DNA of 64,000 nt from Methylobacterium sp. E-065 (lineage in GTDB: Bacteria; Pseudomonadota; Alphaproteobacteria; Rhizobiales; Beijerinckiaceae): contig NZ_JAKSYD010000054.1 of assembly GCF_022829605.1 (NCBI RefSeq), positions 62,001 through 126,000 of the forward strand. The letters run 5' to 3'. The stretch's first letter is position 1; each line of letters opens with the position of its first letter. A model generated the notes under the pieces. That model worked only from the letters and a program-made list of their open reading frames with translations, searched no databases and had not been told where the DNA came from. This document shows positions 1 through 9,040 of the stretch, piece after piece. Position numbers and translations under genes: made by a program.

Positions 1-46
1 GATCTCGCCGAAGGGGCTGCACCAGCCCATCAATCCCGCCGCCTGA
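1..46 (+). CDS. map: C-terminal fragment of an upstream gene, probably methionine aminopeptidase
   Basis: Only the last 14 codons are inside the window, read in the second frame and ending in TGA at 44-46. The residues ISPKGLHQPINPAA resemble the C-terminal tail of type I methionine aminopeptidase, which normally ends in a T-x-SP-x-GLH motif. Map often lies just upstream of radC in alphaproteobacteria, and radC starts 6 bases downstream here. The assignment is inference from a very short tail plus context; no catalytic residue can be seen. Confidence 0.5.
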   Translation, partial: ISPKGLHQPINPAA

Positions 47-52
47 CCGGCC

Positions 53-799
53 ATGGCGCCGTTGCCGGACGACGCCGCGGCGGGGCTGTTCGCCGACAGC
101 GCCGAAGCGGCCGCTCTGGGCAAGGAGGCGCCGCACTATCACGGCCACCGCGACCGGCTTCGGGAGAAGTTCGCGGCGGCGGGCAGCGATGCGCTGCCGG
201 ATTACGAGCTTCTGGAGCTGGTCCTGTTCCGGGCGATCCCCCGGCGGGACGTGAAGCCGCTCGCCAAGGCCCTGGTGGCCCGGTTCGGCAGCTTCGCCGA
301 AGCGGTGAGCGCCGAGCCGGTGCGGCTGATGGAGGTACCCGGCGTCAGCGCCGGCGTGGTGTCCGACCTCAAGGTGATCGAGGCGGCCGGGCGGCGACTC
401 GCCCGGGGTGCGATCCGCGAGCGCGAACTGCTCGGCTCGTGGAGCGCGCTGCATGAATACCTGCGCGCCACCATGGCGTTCGCGCCGCGCGAGGAGTTCC
501 GGATGCTGTTCCTCGACAAGCGCAACCACCTCATCGCCGACGAGGTGCAGGGGCGCGGCACCGTCGACCACACCCCGGTCTATCCCCGCGAGGTCGCCCG
601 GCGGGCGCTGGAACTCTCGGCCACCGCCATCATCCTCGCCCACAACCACCCGTCCGGCGATCCGACGCCATCGGCGGCCGATGTGGCGATGACCCGCGAG
701 ATCATCGCCGTCCTGACGCCGCTGAAGATCGTCGTGCACGATCACGTCATCCTGGGGGGAAACGGACATGCCAGCTTGAAAGGTTTGAAGCTGATCTGA
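53..799 (+). CDS. radC: RadC family JAB-domain protein
   Basis: This 248-residue protein belongs to the RadC/YeeS family, historically called DNA repair proteins although the biochemical role remains unclear. The N-terminal part (about residues 30-115) has the helix-hairpin-helix-like region of RadC with its PGVSAGV segment. The C-terminal half is a JAB/MPN-like metalloprotease domain with the diagnostic [14 protein letters not shown] motif from about residue 197, giving the two histidines and the aspartate for metal. The length is slightly above the usual 220-230. It starts 6 bases after the probable map stop, so it is likely co-transcribed with map. No strong ribosome binding site is visible. 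Confidence 0.93.
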   Translation: MAPLPDDAAAGLFADSAEAAALGKEAPHYHGHRDRLREKFAAAGSDALPDYELLELVLFRAIPRRDVKPLAKALVARFGSFAEAVSAEPVRLMEVPGVSAGVVSDLKVIEAAGRRLARGAIRERELLGSWSALHEYLRATMAFAPREEFRMLFLDKRNHLIADEVQGRGTVDHTPVYPREVARRALELSATAIILAHNHPSGDPTPSAADVAMTREIIAVLTPLKIVVHDHVILGGNGHASLKGLKLI

Positions 800-895
800 T
801 CCTTCGGCCGCCTTGAGCGTTGATGCGCACGCCTATAGCCGTGGCGGGATGGCGCGCCTCTTGCCTCAAGAGCAGGAGCGTAAGGGAGGAGTGGG

Positions 896-2335
896 ATGGC
901 GTTGACGGCCTTCGACGAGATGAACGGATTCGGCACCGGTACCGCCGATCCGGCCGCCGTCCGCGACGCCTACGGCCAGCTGAAGGCGTGGCTCGACGCG
1001 ACGCCACCGGAACACTTCAACACCCGCCGCAGCCAGGCCGAGCTGCTGTTCCGCCGGATCGGCATCACCTTCGCGGTCTACGGCGATAACGAATCGACCG
1101 AACGCTTGATCCCGTTCGACATCATCCCCCGGGTGATCACCAAGCCGGAATGGTCCTTCCTCGAGCGCGGGTTGAAGCAGCGGGTGACCGCCATCAACCT
1201 GTTCCTGAAGGACATCTACGGTGCCCAGGAATGCATCAAGGCCGGCATCATTCCGGCCGACCTCGTCTATCGGAACGCCCATTACCGCATGGAGATGCGC
1301 TCGTTCCGGGTGCCACACGACCTCTACGTCCACATCGCCGGCATCGACATCGTGCGCACCGGCGAGAACGACTTCTTCGTGCTGGAGGACAATGCCCGCA
1401 TTCCGTCCGGCGTGTCCTACATGCTGGAGAACCGGGAGGTGATGCTGCGCCTGTTCCCGGACCTGTTCTCCAAGCACCGGGTCGCCCCGGTGGAGAACTA
1501 TCCCGATGCCTTGCTCGCCACCCTGCGCAGCCTCGCGCCGGGCACGGCCACCCGGGACCCCACCGTCGTGCTGCTGACCCCCGGCCGCTACAATTCGGCC
1601 TTCTACGAGCACTCGTTCCTGGCGGACAAGCTCGGCGTCGAGCTGGTGGAGGCGTCCGACCTCTTCACCCGGGACGACGTGGTCTACATGCGCACAACCG
1701 AGGGCCCGCGGAAGGTCGACGTGATCTACCGCCGCCTCGACGATGATTTCCTCGATCCCCTGGTCTTCCGCCCGGACTCCGTGCTCGGCGTACCCGGCCT
1801 GATGAACGCCTACGAGCGCGGCACGGTCACCTTGGCCAACGCGGTCGGGACCGGCATCTCGGACGACAAGGCGGTCTACAGCTACATGCCGGAGATCGTG
1901 AAATTCTTCACCGGCGAGGAGCCGATCCTGCACAACGTGCCGACCTACCGCTGCCGCGAGAAGGACGCCTTCGCGTACGTGATGGACAACCTGTCCGAAC
2001 TCGTCGTGAAGGAGGTCAACGGCTCGGGCGGCTACGGCATGCTGGTCGGGCCGCACGCGAGCAAGCGCGAGATCGACGATTTCGCCAAGAAGCTCAGGCA
2101 CGCGCCGGACGGCTTCATCGCCCAGCCGACCCTGTCACTCTCCACCTGCCCGACCTTCGTGGCCTCGGGCGTCGCGCCCCGACACGTGGATCTACGGCCG
2201 TTCGTGCTATGCGGTGCCGATCAGATCCGCATCGTGCCGGGGGGGCTGACGCGCGTGGCGCTGAAGGAAGGGTCCCTGGTGGTCAATTCCAGTCAGGGCG
2301 GTGGCACGAAGGATACCTGGGTGCTCGACGCCTGA
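896..2335 (+). CDS. Circularly permuted type 2 ATP-grasp protein
   Basis: This 479-residue protein is a circularly permuted ATP-grasp enzyme (DUF404/DUF407 type). The family is predicted to form peptide-like amide bonds using ATP. Visible family features are the segments FNTRRSQAELLFRR, PSGVSYMLENR, VVKEVNGSGGYGMLVGP (nucleotide-binding glycine loop, about residues 370-390) and the C-terminal NSSQGGGTKDTWVL. An unusually strong Shine-Dalgarno run, AAGGGAGGAG, sits a few bases before the ATG. It is the first of a four-gene plus-strand cluster followed by an alpha-E protein, a transglutaminase and Anbu. The substrate is unknown; a peptide-tagging role is a family-level prediction. Confidence 0.92.
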   Translation: MALTAFDEMNGFGTGTADPAAVRDAYGQLKAWLDATPPEHFNTRRSQAELLFRRIGITFAVYGDNESTERLIPFDIIPRVITKPEWSFLERGLKQRVTAINLFLKDIYGAQECIKAGIIPADLVYRNAHYRMEMRSFRVPHDLYVHIAGIDIVRTGENDFFVLEDNARIPSGVSYMLENREVMLRLFPDLFSKHRVAPVENYPDALLATLRSLAPGTATRDPTVVLLTPGRYNSAFYEHSFLADKLGVELVEASDLFTRDDVVYMRTTEGPRKVDVIYRRLDDDFLDPLVFRPDSVLGVPGLMNAYERGTVTLANAVGTGISDDKAVYSYMPEIVKFFTGEEPILHNVPTYRCREKDAFAYVMDNLSELVVKEVNGSGGYGMLVGPHASKREIDDFAKKLRHAPDGFIAQPTLSLSTCPTFVASGVAPRHVDLRPFVLCGADQIRIVPGGLTRVALKEGSLVVNSSQGGGTKDTWVLDA

Positions 2336-2400
2336 GCCCCACGCCATCCGGACGTTCCGAGGCGCGGACATCGTGGTCCGCACGACTTGGCTGAAGACCG

Positions 2401-3348
2401 ATGCTTTCCAGGACCGCCGACAATCTTTTCTGGCTCTCGCGCTACGTCGAGCGCGCCGATTTCGTCGCCCGCATCCTCGATGCGGCGCACCGATTCGCCT
2501 CGTTGCCGACGAGTTATGGCGGCGGCGGTACCAATGAATGGGACTCCGCGCTGGCCTCGGCCGGCGACAGGGACGCGTTCAAGGCGCATTACAGCGTGGT
2601 GAACGCCGATACGGTCTGCGACTTTCTCGCCTTCAGCCCGCACAATCCATCCTCGATCCGCTCCTGCATCGAGGCGGCACGCGAGAATGCCCGTTCGGTG
2701 CGCACGGCGCTCACCACCGAGATGTGGGACGCGATCAACGGCGCATGGCTGGAGCTGCGCAACTACTCCGGCAAGGAGCTCAACCGCGACGAGTTCGGCC
2801 GCTTCCTCGACTGGGTGAAGACGGTGTCGCTGACCTTCGACGGCTCGGCCTTCCGGACGATGCTGCGCAACGACGGGTTCTGGTTCACCCGGCTCGGCAC
2901 CGCCATCGAGCGCGCCGACAACACCGCCCGCATCCTCGACGTGAAGTACAAGATCCTGCTACCCCAGGACGAGACGGTCGGCGGCAGCCTCGACTATTTC
3001 CAGTGGACCACGATCCTGCGCGAAGTCTCGGCCTTCAACGCCTACCACTGGGTGTATCGGGAGAGCGTGAAGCCGCTGCTGGTGGCGGACCTGCTGATGC
3101 TCAACAAGCAGATGCCGCGTTCCTTCGCGAACTGCTACGGCGTGATCGTCGAGTATCTCGACCTGATCGCCGACGCCTATGGCCGCCGGGGGCCGAGCCA
3201 GCGGCTCGCGGGCAACATGCTGGCCAAGCTCGAAGGCGAGGATATCGACCGGGTGTTCGCCTCGGGCCTGCACGAATTCGTCGAGGCCTTCGTTGCCGAG
3301 AACAATAATGTAGGCGAAGCCATCGCCAAGCAGTATCTGGTCGGCTGA
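2401..3348 (+). CDS. Alpha-E domain-containing protein
   Basis: This 315-residue, largely helical protein matches the alpha-E (DUF403) family. The N-terminus MLSRTADNLFWLSRYVERA is diagnostic, and a second similar signature, FWFTRLGTAIERADNTARILD, occurs near residue 160, suggesting an internally duplicated helical unit. The family almost always accompanies circularly permuted ATP-grasp proteins and transglutaminases, as here. Its biochemical function is not established; a scaffold or amino-group transfer role has been proposed from gene context. It begins 65 bases after the ATP-grasp stop with only a weak ribosome binding site, so it probably depends on the same transcript. Confidence 0.9.
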   Translation: MLSRTADNLFWLSRYVERADFVARILDAAHRFASLPTSYGGGGTNEWDSALASAGDRDAFKAHYSVVNADTVCDFLAFSPHNPSSIRSCIEAARENARSVRTALTTEMWDAINGAWLELRNYSGKELNRDEFGRFLDWVKTVSLTFDGSAFRTMLRNDGFWFTRLGTAIERADNTARILDVKYKILLPQDETVGGSLDYFQWTTILREVSAFNAYHWVYRESVKPLLVADLLMLNKQMPRSFANCYGVIVEYLDLIADAYGRRGPSQRLAGNMLAKLEGEDIDRVFASGLHEFVEAFVAENNNVGEAIAKQYLVG

Positions 3349-3369
3349 CCGAGACGGACAGGACGGCGC

Positions 3370-4197
3370 ATGCGCATTCGCGTGGTCCACGAGACCATCT
3401 ACACCTACGAGCAGCCCGCCCGCGGGCTCGTGCAGGTCCTGCGCCTCACGCCCAGGGATCATGACGGGCAGTATGTCCGGAACTGGCGGATCGACACCAC
3501 GGTCGACGGGCGGCTGACCGCCCGCGAGGACGGGTTCGGCAACATCGTCCATTGGTTCACCCCAGACGAGCCGACCGACGCCCTGATCATCAAGGTGACC
3601 GGTGCGGTCGATACCGAGGATACGCAAGGGGTCGTGCGCGGTACGATCGAGCGCCTGCCGGATGCGTTCTACCTGCGCGACACGGATCTCTGCGCGACGA
3701 GCGTCGAGCTGCAGGGATTCGCCGAGCGCGTCGCGACCGATGGGGACGCGTCGCCGCTGGCCTTGCTCCACCGCCTGATGGACGCTGTCCCCGAAGCGGT
3801 CGCGTTCGAGCCGGGTCCGGCCGCGAATGCCGTCCCGGCCGGCAAGGCCTTCACGGCGGGTCGGGGCATCTGCCAGGATCTGACGCACGTCTTCATCGCG
3901 GCGGCCCGGCATATCGGCATCCCGGCGCGCTACGTGGCTGGCTATCGGGCCCGCGACGACGGCGAGGCCGAGGTTGAGGCACCGCACGGCTGGGCCGAGA
4001 CATTGGTGCCGGATCTCGGCTGGGTCGCGTTCGATCCGTGCTTCGGGATGAGCCCGTCCGACAGCTACATCCGCGTTGCCACGGGACTCGACTATCTCGG
4101 TGCCGCGCCGATCCGCGGCAGCCGCACCGGCGGCGGCATCGAGACACTGGACGTGAAGCTTCACGTCGAGCAAGGCAGGGCCGCGATCCAATCCTGA
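3370..4197 (+). CDS. Transglutaminase-like family protein
   Basis: This 275-residue protein combines the N-terminal bacterial transglutaminase-associated beta region (about residues 1-80) with a transglutaminase-like cysteine peptidase core. The catalytic triad is visible: Cys168 in RGICQDLTH, His206 in APHGWAET and Asp222 in AFDPCFG. Such domains in bacteria usually cleave rather than form amide bonds. It lies 21 bases after the alpha-E gene and 41 bases before the Anbu gene. The expected partnership is an ATP-grasp ligase that makes an amide bond and a transglutaminase-fold peptidase that breaks it; the actual substrate is unknown. Confidence 0.92.
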   Translation: MRIRVVHETIYTYEQPARGLVQVLRLTPRDHDGQYVRNWRIDTTVDGRLTAREDGFGNIVHWFTPDEPTDALIIKVTGAVDTEDTQGVVRGTIERLPDAFYLRDTDLCATSVELQGFAERVATDGDASPLALLHRLMDAVPEAVAFEPGPAANAVPAGKAFTAGRGICQDLTHVFIAAARHIGIPARYVAGYRARDDGEAEVEAPHGWAETLVPDLGWVAFDPCFGMSPSDSYIRVATGLDYLGAAPIRGSRTGGGIETLDVKLHVEQGRAAIQS

Positions 4198-4238
4198 TTC
4201 CCGCGACACCGGCCCCGGCCGCACGAGAGCCCAAGACG

Positions 4239-4988
4239 ATGACCTACTGCGTCGGTGTCCTAGTCGAGGACGGGCTCGTGATGGTCGCCGACACCCGCAC
4301 CAATGCGGGGCTCGACGATATTTCGACCTATCGCAAGCTGCATCACTTCAACGTCCCGGGCGAGCGGGTGATGATGCTGGCCTCCGCCGGCAACCTGTCG
4401 ATCACCCAGTCGGTGCTGAGCCTGCTGCAGGAGGGGGTTCCCGGCGAGGACGATGAGCCGCCTCAGCGGCTCGTCGAGGCGCCGACGATGTTCCAGGCGG
4501 CGCAGCTGATCGGGCGCGCGATCCGTCGGGTCCGCATGATCGAGAAGGACGGCTTCGAGGCGGCCAATATCCGGTTCTCGATCTCGCTCCTGTTCGGCGG
4601 CCAGATCGGCACCGGCGAGATGCGGCTGTACCTGATCTACTCGGCCGGCAATTTCATCGAGTGCAGCATGGACGCGCCGTTCCTCCAGATCGGCGAGCAC
4701 AAATACGGCAAGCCGATTCTCGACCGGGCGGTGACCTACCGGACCGACCTGTACGACGCCCTGAAGGTGAGCCTCGTCTCGATGGATTCAACCATGCGTT
4801 CGAATCTCGGGGTGGGATTGCCGATCGACATCGCGGTGGCGCGCCGGAACGCCCTCAACCCGGAGGTGAACCACCGGATCGAGGCCGGCGAGGGGTATTT
4901 TCACGATCTGCGCGAGCGCTGGTCGGCGGCGCTCCGGGCGGCGCACCGGGCGATCCCGCGGCCGCCCTATGGGCCTTCGGAGAAGTAG
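4239..4988 (+). CDS. Anbu: proteasome-type self-compartmentalising hydrolase subunit
   Basis: This 249-residue protein is the bacterial Anbu (ancestral beta subunit) homologue of HslV and 20S proteasome beta subunits. The ATG at 4239 puts Thr directly after Met, so N-terminal processing would expose the nucleophile: MTYCVGVLVEDG. Counting from that threonine, Asp17 (VADTRT) and Lys32 (TYRKLHHF) are in the positions of the Ntn-hydrolase active site, followed by the glycine-containing ASAGNLS turn. The longer open frame begins upstream, but only this start exposes the catalytic threonine. It is the last gene of the ATP-grasp/alpha-E/transglutaminase cluster. A physiological substrate for Anbu is not firmly established. 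Confidence 0.93.
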   Translation: MTYCVGVLVEDGLVMVADTRTNAGLDDISTYRKLHHFNVPGERVMMLASAGNLSITQSVLSLLQEGVPGEDDEPPQRLVEAPTMFQAAQLIGRAIRRVRMIEKDGFEAANIRFSISLLFGGQIGTGEMRLYLIYSAGNFIECSMDAPFLQIGEHKYGKPILDRAVTYRTDLYDALKVSLVSMDSTMRSNLGVGLPIDIAVARRNALNPEVNHRIEAGEGYFHDLRERWSAALRAAHRAIPRPPYGPSEK

Positions 4989-5002
4989 CGAGGCGGAACG
5001 CG

Positions 5003-5632
5003 TCAGCCGGGCTGCAGAGCAGTTAGCAAGGTCCGCGCGGCTCCAGCCGGGTCGCTGGCGCGCATCAACCCGCCCATGATGGCGACGGCCGCCGCTCCGG
5101 CCTCCCGACACACGGCGACCGAGTCGGGTTCGATACCGCCGAGTGCCACGACCGGGAGGCCCGCACGTCGTACGGCGGCGATCCCCCCGGGACCGAGGGT
5201 CGGTCCGTAGCCCGGCTTGCTCGCAGTCGGAAAGATCGGGCTGAGCGTCACGTAATCGGCGCCGGCCGCCGCGGCCTGCGCGACTTCATACGGCGCATGA
5301 GCCGATACGCCGATCAGCGCCTCCGTTCTCAGCGCGTCCCGTGCAGCGGCGATCGCCTCCGCATCCGAGCCGCCGCCGAGATGCACTCCGTCGGCGCCGA
5401 GCGCCCGGGCCAGAGCGACATCGGCCCCGACTGTCAGGATCCCGCCCGCCGCCCTTACACGCTCGGCCACGGCCTCACCGAGCCGCAATCGGGCCTCGGG
5501 CTCCAGGTCGCGGTCACGGAACCAGATCCAGCGACCGCCGCCGGCCAGGATCGCCTGTACGGTCTCGGCGAGCGGCCGCGCGTTGCCGTGCCGGTCCGTC
5601 ACCGCCAGCAGCGGCGACGGGAGCTTCCTCAC
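5003..5632 (-). CDS. thiE: Thiamine phosphate synthase
   Basis: This 209-residue TIM-barrel protein should condense hydroxymethylpyrimidine diphosphate with carboxythiazole phosphate to give thiamine phosphate. Family segments are visible in order: WFRDRDL near the N-terminus, [31 protein letters not shown], and the phosphate-binding ALGGIEP and AAVAIMGG loops near the end. The GTG at 5632 is chosen because it overlaps the thiG stop as GTGA, giving a normal thiE length. The open frame continues much further upstream but there it is only the shadow of thiG. It is the last gene of thiOSGE. Confidence 0.93.
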   Translation of the reverse strand: MRKLPSPLLAVTDRHGNARPLAETVQAILAGGGRWIWFRDRDLEPEARLRLGEAVAERVRAAGGILTVGADVALARALGADGVHLGGGSDAEAIAAARDALRTEALIGVSAHAPYEVAQAAAAGADYVTLSPIFPTASKPGYGPTLGPGGIAAVRRAGLPVVALGGIEPDSVAVCREAGAAAVAIMGGLMRASDPAGAARTLLTALQPG

Positions 5633-6432
5633 GAGCCGACGAGGCCGAGTTGCGGGCTCGACGGCTCGGCCCGGCCGCGCCGCGGGATGCGTCCGGCCAG
5701 GTACGCGTCGCGCCCGGCCGCCACGGCCCGGCCCATGGCACGGGCCATGCGCACCGGGTCGTCGGCCTTGGCGACCGCGGTGTTGATCAGGCAGGCGGAC
5801 GCCCCGAGCTCCATGGCGATCACCGCATCCGACGCCGTGCCGATCCCGGCATCGACCACCACGGGCACTTTGGCCCGGCGGCAGATCAGCTCGAGATTGG
5901 CCGGGTTGGCCACCCCCATCCCGGAGCCGATCAGCGAGCCCATCGGCATCACGGCGGCGCAGCCGAGATCCTCCAGGCGCTGGCAGACGATCGGGTCGTC
6001 GTTGCAATAGGGCAGGACCACGAAGCCGTCGTCCACGAGGTGGCGGCAGGCCTCCATCAACTCGACGACGTCCGGGTACAGGGTCTCACGGTCGCCGATC
6101 ACCTCGACCTTGATCCAGTTGGTGTCCAACGCCTCACGGGCGAGTTCGGCGGTCATGATCGCGTCGCGGGCAGTCTCGCAGCCGGCGGTGTTCGGCAGGA
6201 AGCGCCTGCCCTTCAGCAACGTCACCGTGTCCGAGCCGTGGCCCTGAAGCGAGACCCGGCGGATCGAGGCGGTCACCACCTCGGCTCCGCTCGCCGCGAC
6301 GGCGTCGCGCATGATCGCCTGTGTGGGATAACCGGCGGTGCCGATGAACAATCGGGACGACAAGCTCACCCCGGCGATGGTGAAGCTGTCGGCCTCCGGA
6401 TCGGGGCGCAGCGGCGTGACGCTCTGGTCCAT
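5629..6432 (-). CDS. thiG: Thiazole synthase
   Basis: This 267-residue protein makes the thiazole phosphate carboxylate from 1-deoxyxylulose 5-phosphate, dehydroglycine and ThiS thiocarboxylate. Visible landmarks are [10 protein letters not shown] near the N-terminus, the Schiff-base lysine in [22 protein letters not shown], and the phosphate-binding [10 protein letters not shown] and [11 protein letters not shown] loops. The ATG at 6432 is preferred because a good AGGGAGG ribosome binding site precedes it at the end of thiS. An in-frame TTG two codons upstream, overlapping the thiS stop, is less likely. It overlaps thiE by 4 bases. Confidence 0.95.
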   Translation of the reverse strand: MDQSVTPLRPDPEADSFTIAGVSLSSRLFIGTAGYPTQAIMRDAVAASGAEVVTASIRRVSLQGHGSDTVTLLKGRRFLPNTAGCETARDAIMTAELAREALDTNWIKVEVIGDRETLYPDVVELMEACRHLVDDGFVVLPYCNDDPIVCQRLEDLGCAAVMPMGSLIGSGMGVANPANLELICRRAKVPVVVDAGIGTASDAVIAMELGASACLINTAVAKADDPVRMARAMGRAVAAGRDAYLAGRIPRRGRAEPSSPQLGLVGS

Positions 6433-6434
6433 GG

Positions 6435-6647
6435 TCAACCTCCCTGCATGGCGCGGACGATCTCGACGCGGTCGCCCTCGGCGACCGGGGTCTCGCCCCA
6501 GTCCCGGCGGCGGAGCACCCGGCCGTTCAGCGCAATGGCGACGCCCTGCGGGCTCTCGATGCCGCTTTCCTCCGCCTCCTGGCGAAACAGGGCGTCCACG
6601 GTCCCGGCGTCGCGCTCGCGCGGCTCGCCGTTGATGAACAGCTTCAT
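6435..6647 (-). CDS. thiS: Sulfur carrier protein ThiS
   Basis: This 70-residue ubiquitin-fold protein carries sulfur as a C-terminal thiocarboxylate to ThiG. It starts MKLFINGEP and ends in the obligatory Gly-Gly (AMQGG). The core ALNGRVLRR and [10 protein letters not shown] segments are typical of ThiS. Its ATG overlaps the thiO stop by 4 bases (ATGA), and its stop lies 2 bases before the thiG start, so the four proteins are probably made by coupled translation. No adenylating ThiF homologue is present in this cluster. Confidence 0.95.
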   Translation of the reverse strand: MKLFINGEPRERDAGTVDALFRQEAEESGIESPQGVAIALNGRVLRRRDWGETPVAEGDRVEIVRAMQGG

Positions 6648-7873
6648 GCCGAGGCCCTCCAGGGCTCGGCCTGAGCGAACCGCGCCCGGGTGAAGGGACG
6701 GGCCACCTCGGGCAATGCGCCGTCCGTCACCAGTTCGGCCACGGCATCGGCGGTGACGGGGGCCAGCAGATAGCCGTTGCGATGATGGCCGGTGGCGGCG
6801 ACAAGGCCGGGCGCCAGCGTGTCGATGATCGGCGCGTCGTCGTCCGAGGTCGGCCGGTAGCCGCTCCAGACGGCCTCGACGTCCATCTCCTCGATCCCCG
6901 GCAGGACCCGGCGCGCGCCTTCCAGCAGCGCGTAGAGGCCGCCCGCGGTGACGCCGGGGCGGAAGCCGCAATCCTCAACGGTGGCGCCGACGATGAGATG
7001 GCCGTCGCTCTTCGGCGCCATGTGGACCTGCTCGGTCCAGACCATCCGGCCGAGCGTGCCCGTCCGGCGCGTGGTGCGCAGGGCCAGGGACTGGCCCTTC
7101 AGGGGCCGCACCGGCAGCGACAGGGTTTCCGGCAGCAGCCCACCCTCCCCGCTCCAGGCGCCCGAGGCCAGGATCACGGTCCCGCACCGGACGGCGTGCT
7201 CGCCGACGCGGAGGCCCGCGACGCGGCCCCCCGACCAGTCGAGGGCGGTCACCGGGGCGTGCTCGATCAGGCTGACGCCGGCCCGACGGCAGGCCTCCGC
7301 CAAAGCGGCCATCACCCGGCACGGATCGACCTGATGGTCCATCGGGCAGTGAACGCCGGCGGTGATCGAAGGGCGCAGGCCGGGCTCCAGGCGCCGGACC
7401 TCGCTGCCCGGCAGCCACGTCGCGTCGAGTCCGGAGCGGCGTTGGAGATCGTAGCGGAAGCGCAGGCGCTCGACCTCGTCGCGGCCAACCGCCAGGACCA
7501 GCGTGCCGTCCGGCCTATAGTCGATCGACAGGCCCGCATCGGCCTCCAGGGCATCGCGGAAGGCCGGCCAGCGCCGGAGCGAGTCCAGGGCGAGCGGCAG
7601 CAGCGGATCGGAGCCGGGCTCGTGTTCGGCGGCCGGCGCCAGCATCCCGGTGGCCGCGAGGCTCGCGCCCGCGCCGATCGTCTCGCGCTCCAGCACGGTC
7701 ACGGAACGGCCGGCGCGGGCGAGCCGCCACGCGATCGACAGGCCGATCAGCCCGCCGCCGACAATCGCGATGTCGGTGGCGTCGGGAAGATGGACCTGCT
7801 CGCGTGCGATCGCGGGGCCGCGGCGTTGTCCGATCGGTGACGGGGGGCGGTCCAGGGACACGCGTCTCTCCAC
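6644..7873 (-). CDS. thiO: Glycine oxidase ThiO (FAD-dependent)
   Basis: This protein of about 409 residues is a D-amino-acid-oxidase-family flavoenzyme that oxidises glycine to the imine used by ThiG. The Rossmann FAD motif [19 protein letters not shown] follows about residue 36, and the C-terminal [15 protein letters not shown] segment is typical of ThiO. The start is uncertain. The longest candidate is GTG at 7873; an in-frame GTG at 7861 has a better upstream GGAGAG. It is the first gene of thiOSGE, downstream of a TPP riboswitch. ThiO instead of ThiH fits an aerobic organism. Confidence 0.92.
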   Translation of the reverse strand: MERRVSLDRPPSPIGQRRGPAIAREQVHLPDATDIAIVGGGLIGLSIAWRLARAGRSVTVLERETIGAGASLAATGMLAPAAEHEPGSDPLLPLALDSLRRWPAFRDALEADAGLSIDYRPDGTLVLAVGRDEVERLRFRYDLQRRSGLDATWLPGSEVRRLEPGLRPSITAGVHCPMDHQVDPCRVMAALAEACRRAGVSLIEHAPVTALDWSGGRVAGLRVGEHAVRCGTVILASGAWSGEGGLLPETLSLPVRPLKGQSLALRTTRRTGTLGRMVWTEQVHMAPKSDGHLIVGATVEDCGFRPGVTAGGLYALLEGARRVLPGIEEMDVEAVWSGYRPTSDDDAPIIDTLAPGLVAATGHHRNGYLLAPVTADAVAELVTDGALPEVARPFTRARFAQAEPWRASA

Positions 7874-7949
7874 AAGATTCCAACGTGGAGATCGGGCCAG
7901 GTGCTTCGGTGCGAAGCTGTGGCCTGCCTGTCGGGCGGCCGCGGTCCAA

Positions 7950-8053
7950 TCCCTACGCCGGTATGATCCGGATCAGGTTCGAAGGATTTCCGCGCCGCAG
8001 GTCCTGACGGACGTGCCAGCGGTTTCTCAGCCCCTTGCCGGGGATCTCCCTGG
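7950..8053 (-). promoter_or_regulatory. TPP riboswitch (THI element)
   Basis: Read on the minus strand, this stretch contains the near-invariant THI-box sequences: GGGGCTGAGA near 8033, then GAACCTGATCCGGATCATAC and CGGCGTAGGGA ending near 7951. These are the thiamine-pyrophosphate-binding helices of the aptamer. It ends about 80 bases before the thiO start, leaving space for an expression platform, so thiamine pyrophosphate should repress thiOSGE. The remaining 220 bases up to the divergent gene at 8276 show no coding potential and must hold the promoters of both directions. Confidence 0.95.
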
Positions 8054-8275
8054 AACAGGCATAGATTTGGTTGCCCGCCTGCCGCCGGTCAACCCCGCCG
8101 CCGGGGCGACGACCGGTCTTACGGCGAAAACAGCCGGGTTCCGGTCATGGTCCGGACACCACGCCGCGCGGAATCGGCACCTCACGGCGCCGGCGTCAGG
8201 TCCCGCGCACGATCCCTTCATGGGTCCGGGGTCTCATCGCCCAACGGCTGCACCCCCATCCACAGGCTGACCCGC

Positions 8276-8785
8276 GTGCGCACAATCCTGCTCGTCTGCA
8301 CACTCGGCTTCCTGGGTGTCACGGCCGTGCAGAAGCTGCGTGAGAGCCTCCGCCCCGTGCCGGCCGCCCTACTCGTCGCGTCCCAGACGGGGCCGGCCCT
8401 CGACGCCGCCGTGACGTCGGGCGTCGCGCTTCAGGCTGGCCGCAACGGCCATTTCTTCGTCCAGGCCCTGCTGGACGGCCGTACGCTGCCGATGATGGTG
8501 GATACCGGTGCGAGCGCCTGCGCCTTCTCCGAGGAGGATGCGGCACGCATCGGGATCCGGGTCGGTCCCGCGGATTTCACCCGCGTCTGGAACACGGCGA
8601 ACGGTCGGGTCCGGGTCGCACCGATCCGGATCGCGGTGGTGCAGATCGGATCGATCACGGTGCGGGACGTGGAGGCGGTGGTGATCCCGCGGGGGCTCCT
8701 CGCGACCAGCCTGCTGGGGATGTCGTTCCTCGGGCGCCTGCGTGAGTTCAGCGTTGCCGGCAGCACGATGACGCTCCGAGGTTGA
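8276..8785 (+). CDS. Retropepsin-like clan AA aspartic protease (TIGR02281 type)
   Basis: This 169-residue protein begins with a hydrophobic N-terminal anchor or signal (ILLVCTLGFLGV). It carries the catalytic aspartate motif MMVDTGASACAFS near residue 80, typical of single-domain, dimerising retropepsin-like proteases. The later VVIPRGLLATSLLGMSFLGRL segment is the usual second half of the fold in this family. The GTG at 8276 is chosen because it starts the membrane segment directly; the longer frame upstream overlaps the region divergent to thiO. It is transcribed divergently from thiOSGE. Its substrates are unknown, and periplasmic location is inferred from the anchor. Confidence 0.85.
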   Translation: MRTILLVCTLGFLGVTAVQKLRESLRPVPAALLVASQTGPALDAAVTSGVALQAGRNGHFFVQALLDGRTLPMMVDTGASACAFSEEDAARIGIRVGPADFTRVWNTANGRVRVAPIRIAVVQIGSITVRDVEAVVIPRGLLATSLLGMSFLGRLREFSVAGSTMTLRG

Positions 8786-9040
8786 CCGACCAGGACGCGT
8801 CCTCACGTTGCCTTCCGCCTCGCATCAGCGCGAAGACGTGCATGGTATGTGGCTGAGAAAAACAGACCCTATCGCTGTATCTGGCTATATGATCAACTTC
8901 ATAAAATCATTCTCCGCCAATCTATAAGTATAAACAATATATTAATCGTGTATCTTCGGTCGTTTTGCGCGTCCGATGCGCCATGTTATGTGCGCGGGTG
9001 ATTGCGATCGACCATCGAAATCGACGTGTGGGACAGTTCG
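8786..9040. other. AT-rich intergenic leader before the glycosyltransferase
   Basis: This 255-base stretch has strikingly low GC for the window, above all from about 8850 to 8960, where runs such as TATAAGTATAAACAATATAT occur. No open frame of interest was found. It probably contains the promoter of the following glycosyltransferase. The base composition resembles targets of nucleoid silencers or recently acquired DNA, but neither can be shown from sequence alone. Confidence 0.5.

Noticed and set aside
6433-6438. TTG at 6438 as the start of thiG.
   Set aside because: The ATG at 6432 has a much better ribosome binding site at normal distance; the TTG would overlap the thiS stop without benefit.
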